A stretch of DNA of 14,777 nucleotides from JBCBZH01 sp039815415 (lineage in GTDB: Bacteria > Bacteroidota > Rhodothermia > Rhodothermales > Rubricoccaceae): assembly GCA_039815415.1 (NCBI GenBank), contig JBCBZH010000084.1, positions 1 through 14,777 on the forward strand. Direction: 5' to 3'. This document shows, piece after piece, positions 12,882-14,777 of the stretch (position 1 is the first letter of the stretch; the number at the start of each line of letters is the position of its first letter). A program made the translations under genes and the position numbers. The notes under the pieces are model-generated. The model worked only from the letters and a program-made list of their open reading frames with translations, did no database searches and was not told the origin of the DNA.

Positions 12882-14480
12882 ATGCGCTGTCTCGTTTGCC
12901 TGGCCGCCCTGACTCTTGTCCCTGCCGTGTTCGCCCAGGCGCCACTCCGTACCTCTGGGGGCGTACTGACGACAGAGCAGGCAGCCTACGATGTCACGTA
13001 CTACGCTCTCGACCTTCGCATCGAGCCTGCCGATTCCACTATCGAAGGCACATTGACGGTGGAGGCGCGTGTGGTGCTTCCCACAGAGGTGGTCGTGTTC
13101 GATCTGGACGACGCGCTGACGGTCGAAAGGGTCGAGGAGGTCGCTGAGGTCCGCGCGGCGGGATCGATGGAGTGGCAAGAGATGGCGTTGGCGCGTCGGT
13201 TCGTTCGTGAGCCGGGCACCGTTCGGGTTCACCTGGGTTCGACCGCTCAGCCCAACCAGCTTCTACGCCTCCGGTTTACCTACGGAGGCATGCCCCGCGT
13301 AGCACCAGGACCGCCGTGGGATGGCGGGCTGACATGGGCACGCACCGAGGATGGACAGCCTTGGGTGTCTGTGAGCTGCCAGATCCAGGGCGCCGACCTG
13401 TGGTGGCCCACCAAGGATCATCCGTCCGACGAGCCCGACTCGGTTCGCATCGCGCTGACGGTTCCAGCAGATCTCCGTGCCATCGCGAACGGTCGCTATG
13501 AGGGGCGCATGGACAACGGCGACGGCACGGCCACGGAGCGCTGGTTTGTCTCTACGCCCATCAACAACTACGGTGTCTCGTTCGGCGTCGCACCTTACGA
13601 GATTGTCGAGCGGGAGTACGCCAGCCCGGTCGGCTACACGGACACCGTGCAGCTCTATGTGCTCCCCGAGAACCGCGCTGATGGCGAGCGCCAGCTCGAC
13701 GGCTTCCTCGACGCGATGGCGTTCCTTGAGCGCACCTTTGGCCCCTACGCGTGGAGAGACGACGGCTACAAGATTCTCCACACGCCGTATCTCGGCATGG
13801 AGCACCAGTCGCTCGTGGCCTACGGGTCCGACTGGCAGGACAACGAGTACGGCTTCGACTGGCTCCACTTCCACGAGCTAGCGCACGAGTGGTGGGCCAA
13901 CCTCGCCACCGCGCCCGATTGGAACGACTTCTGGATCCATGAGAGCTTCGCCAGTTACGCCGAGGCGCTCTACGCCGAGGACATCGCGCGGCGAGCTGGC
14001 GAGGACGCAGAGGCGGCGTATCTCTCATACATGGCGGCCAAACGCCCCAACCATCGCAACGTGATTCCGGTGGCTCCTGCCGATCCGCGCGGGACGCAGG
14101 AGATGTACCAGCTCGCAGATGGACGCTCCAACGGCGACATCTATGTCAAGGGCGCATGGGTGCTGCACAGCATCCGCTTCCTGATGGATGATGACCCTGC
14201 GTTCTTCTCCGCGATGCGGTCCATTTCCTACCCCGATCAGGCGCTGGAATCGGTGACCGATGGGCGGCAGGCCCGGTTCGTAGGGTATGCCGATGTCGTG
14301 CGCGCCTTCTCTTTAACCACAGGTGTCAGGACTGTGCCTCACCTGACCAATGAACACTTACAGCCAATGAGCTTGAGCGCCCACCCCTGTGTGCGATCAA
14401 GCGTGCGACTTGTGATCCCTTTAAAAGGGACAGCTTTCAATTCATTTGTGTTGAATATAGGAATTAGAATTATGAAATAG
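12882..14480 (+). CDS. Secreted M1-family aminopeptidase, C-terminus replaced by inserted DNA
   Basis: Zinc aminopeptidase of the M1 family, predicted exported. The start is ATG 12882, giving signal peptide MRCLVCLAALTLVPAVFAQA. The N-terminal beta domain is followed by the exopeptidase motif in the form GMEH (305-308), zinc site HELAHE (331-336), Glu354 in WIHES (HExxH-x18-E), and catalytic Tyr421 in YVKG. The active site is complete. Normal sequence ends near FVGYADVVRAFS (about residue 477, base 14310). From there the frame runs 56 codons through AT-rich DNA to a TAG, giving a 532-aa product with a foreign tail. Homologues I recall continue with some tens of residues of C-terminal domain. 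The gene is therefore probably interrupted, and whether the protein still folds is unknown. Confidence 0.88.
   Translation: MRCLVCLAALTLVPAVFAQAPLRTSGGVLTTEQAAYDVTYYALDLRIEPADSTIEGTLTVEARVVLPTEVVVFDLDDALTVERVEEVAEVRAAGSMEWQEMALARRFVREPGTVRVHLGSTAQPNQLLRLRFTYGGMPRVAPGPPWDGGLTWARTEDGQPWVSVSCQIQGADLWWPTKDHPSDEPDSVRIALTVPADLRAIANGRYEGRMDNGDGTATERWFVSTPINNYGVSFGVAPYEIVEREYASPVGYTDTVQLYVLPENRADGERQLDGFLDAMAFLERTFGPYAWRDDGYKILHTPYLGMEHQSLVAYGSDWQDNEYGFDWLHFHELAHEWWANLATAPDWNDFWIHESFASYAEALYAEDIARRAGEDAEAAYLSYMAAKRPNHRNVIPVAPADPRGTQEMYQLADGRSNGDIYVKGAWVLHSIRFLMDDDPAFFSAMRSISYPDQALESVTDGRQARFVGYADVVRAFSLTTGVRTVPHLTNEHLQPMSLSAHPCVRSSVRLVIPLKGTAFNSFVLNIGIRIMK
14320..14345. other. Strong hairpin at the left junction of the insertion
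   Basis: CAGGTG..AGG (14320-14330) pairs with CCTCACCTG (14337-14345) as a 9-bp stem with a 2-nt bulge and a 6-nt loop. It starts three bases after a TTTAAC. Subterminal hairpins next to a T-rich target motif occur in IS200/IS605-type elements. Confidence 0.5.
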
Positions 14481-14726
14481 AAATTTGAATTGAAATTGTA
14501 TTGTAAATTATTTTGTTATGTGACCGTTCAATACTTGAACACTGTAGAATCTATACCATTGATTCCTACAATAAATCTTGTGTGACAAACAGAAAAGAAT
14601 TTGTCTGATTCGGAAAACGTTTTGGTAATAAGTTGAAGATCTTAAATAGTGTAAAGTAGACTTAGGCAATGGAGATGGGACAAGGCGAACAGTAGCTCGG
14701 ACCCCCCGAGCCTGTGACCGTTCCAG

Positions 14727-14777
14727 TTGAAGGCCAAGCGTGCCAAGCGTACCAGTGAGCAGTTCACCGAGACCAAC
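14727..14777 (+). CDS. Partial ORF at the window edge, basic N-terminus (possible transposase)
   Basis: From TTG 14727 the frame reads MKAKRAKRTSEQFTETN and stays open to the edge; an in-frame TGA lies at 14715. It is the only plus frame open here to the end. The AKR AKR run comes from a 9-bp tandem duplication (14733-14750). Base composition is GC-rich again, unlike the 300 bases before. A short basic leader after a long non-coding AT-rich stretch would fit a transposase, for example of the IS110 type, but 17 residues cannot show it. Confidence 0.3.
   Translation, partial: MKAKRAKRTSEQFTETN

Larger units (their letters stand above)
14311..14777. mobile_element. AT-rich insertion of unidentified type (left part only)
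   Basis: G+C falls to 10/60 at 14461-14520, 20/60 at 14521-14580 and 19/60 at 14581-14640. It then rises again toward the edge. The insertion interrupts the M1 gene. Landmarks are TTTAAC at 14312-14317, a strong hairpin at 14320-14345, palindrome TCCCTTTAAAAGGGA (14416-14430), TGTGACCGTTC twice (14519, 14713), stem GCTCGG/CCGAGC (14695-14711) and an ORF opening at the edge. Apart from the foreign tail of the M1 frame, no gene of useful length is visible in 14311-14726. The right end is outside the window, so the class of element cannot be decided. Confidence 0.6.

Noticed and set aside
253..14000. GAGCTGGCG nine-mers inside mazG (about 255, 806), recQ (about 3480), metG (about 11714) and the M1 gene (about 13984) as further repeat copies.
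   Set aside because: Mostly ordinary Glu-Leu-Ala codons in GC-rich genes and lacking the CTC prefix. Only 11-12 of 12 matches were counted as the repeat core.
14311..14777. Group II intron as the identity of the insertion.
   Set aside because: No GTGYG-type 5' end or domain V-like hairpin is visible in the part seen, and no reverse transcriptase is in view.

Overview
The window is 14.8 kb of GC-rich bacterial DNA. Starts almost never carry a Shine-Dalgarno sequence. Several genes have a -7 box of the Bacteroidota type (TAnnTTTG) about 22-26 nt before the start codon. The methionyl-tRNA synthetase has the KLSTS form of the KMSKS loop, as I recall from Bacteroidota. Together these suggest a high-GC member of the Rhodothermota/Rhodothermia side of Bacteroidota (Rubricoccus/Rubrivirga/Salinibacter-like). 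This placement is inference.

Layout. A 7-bp tandem array (1-34) runs straight into mazG (35-904, +). A hairpin separates mazG from a convergent minus-strand pair, hisB and a STAS-like gene with a 4-bp overlap (1942-927). Divergent from hisB is a small lipoprotein gene (2021-2548, +), then recQ (2765-4945, +). A two-gene minus-strand cassette of unknown function (5533-4976) follows. It is bracketed by inverted copies of a composite repeat that also reach into the 3' ends of recQ and of the next gene. Next comes a minus-strand block of envelope and secreted functions: an M24 Xaa-Pro-type peptidase (6952-5627), a secreted FKBP-type prolyl isomerase (7967-7044), a CynX/NimT-type MFS transporter (9239-8052) and a lipoprotein paralogue of the isomerase (10252-9305). 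metG (10527-12653, +) and a secreted M1 aminopeptidase (12882 onward, +) complete the native part.

At about 14,311 the composition collapses (10 G+C in the 60 bases 14461-14520) and the M1 gene loses its expected C-terminus. The last ~465 bases look like the non-coding left part of an inserted mobile element. A short ORF opens at the right edge.

The most unusual content is a dispersed repeat system. Its core is the 12-mer CTCGAGCTGGCG: six exact copies, and several with one mismatch. At three loci the core is joined to a tract of 7-bp units, and at two places the cores form inverted pairs. The tracts differ in sequence but all have period 7. They form gene ends, sit in the metG upstream region, and a core copy lies in the inter-domain linker of each of RecQ and MetG.

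Most genes are housekeeping or cell-envelope functions: nucleotide clean-up, histidine synthesis, DNA repair, translation, periplasmic folding and peptide turnover. No large operon is evident.
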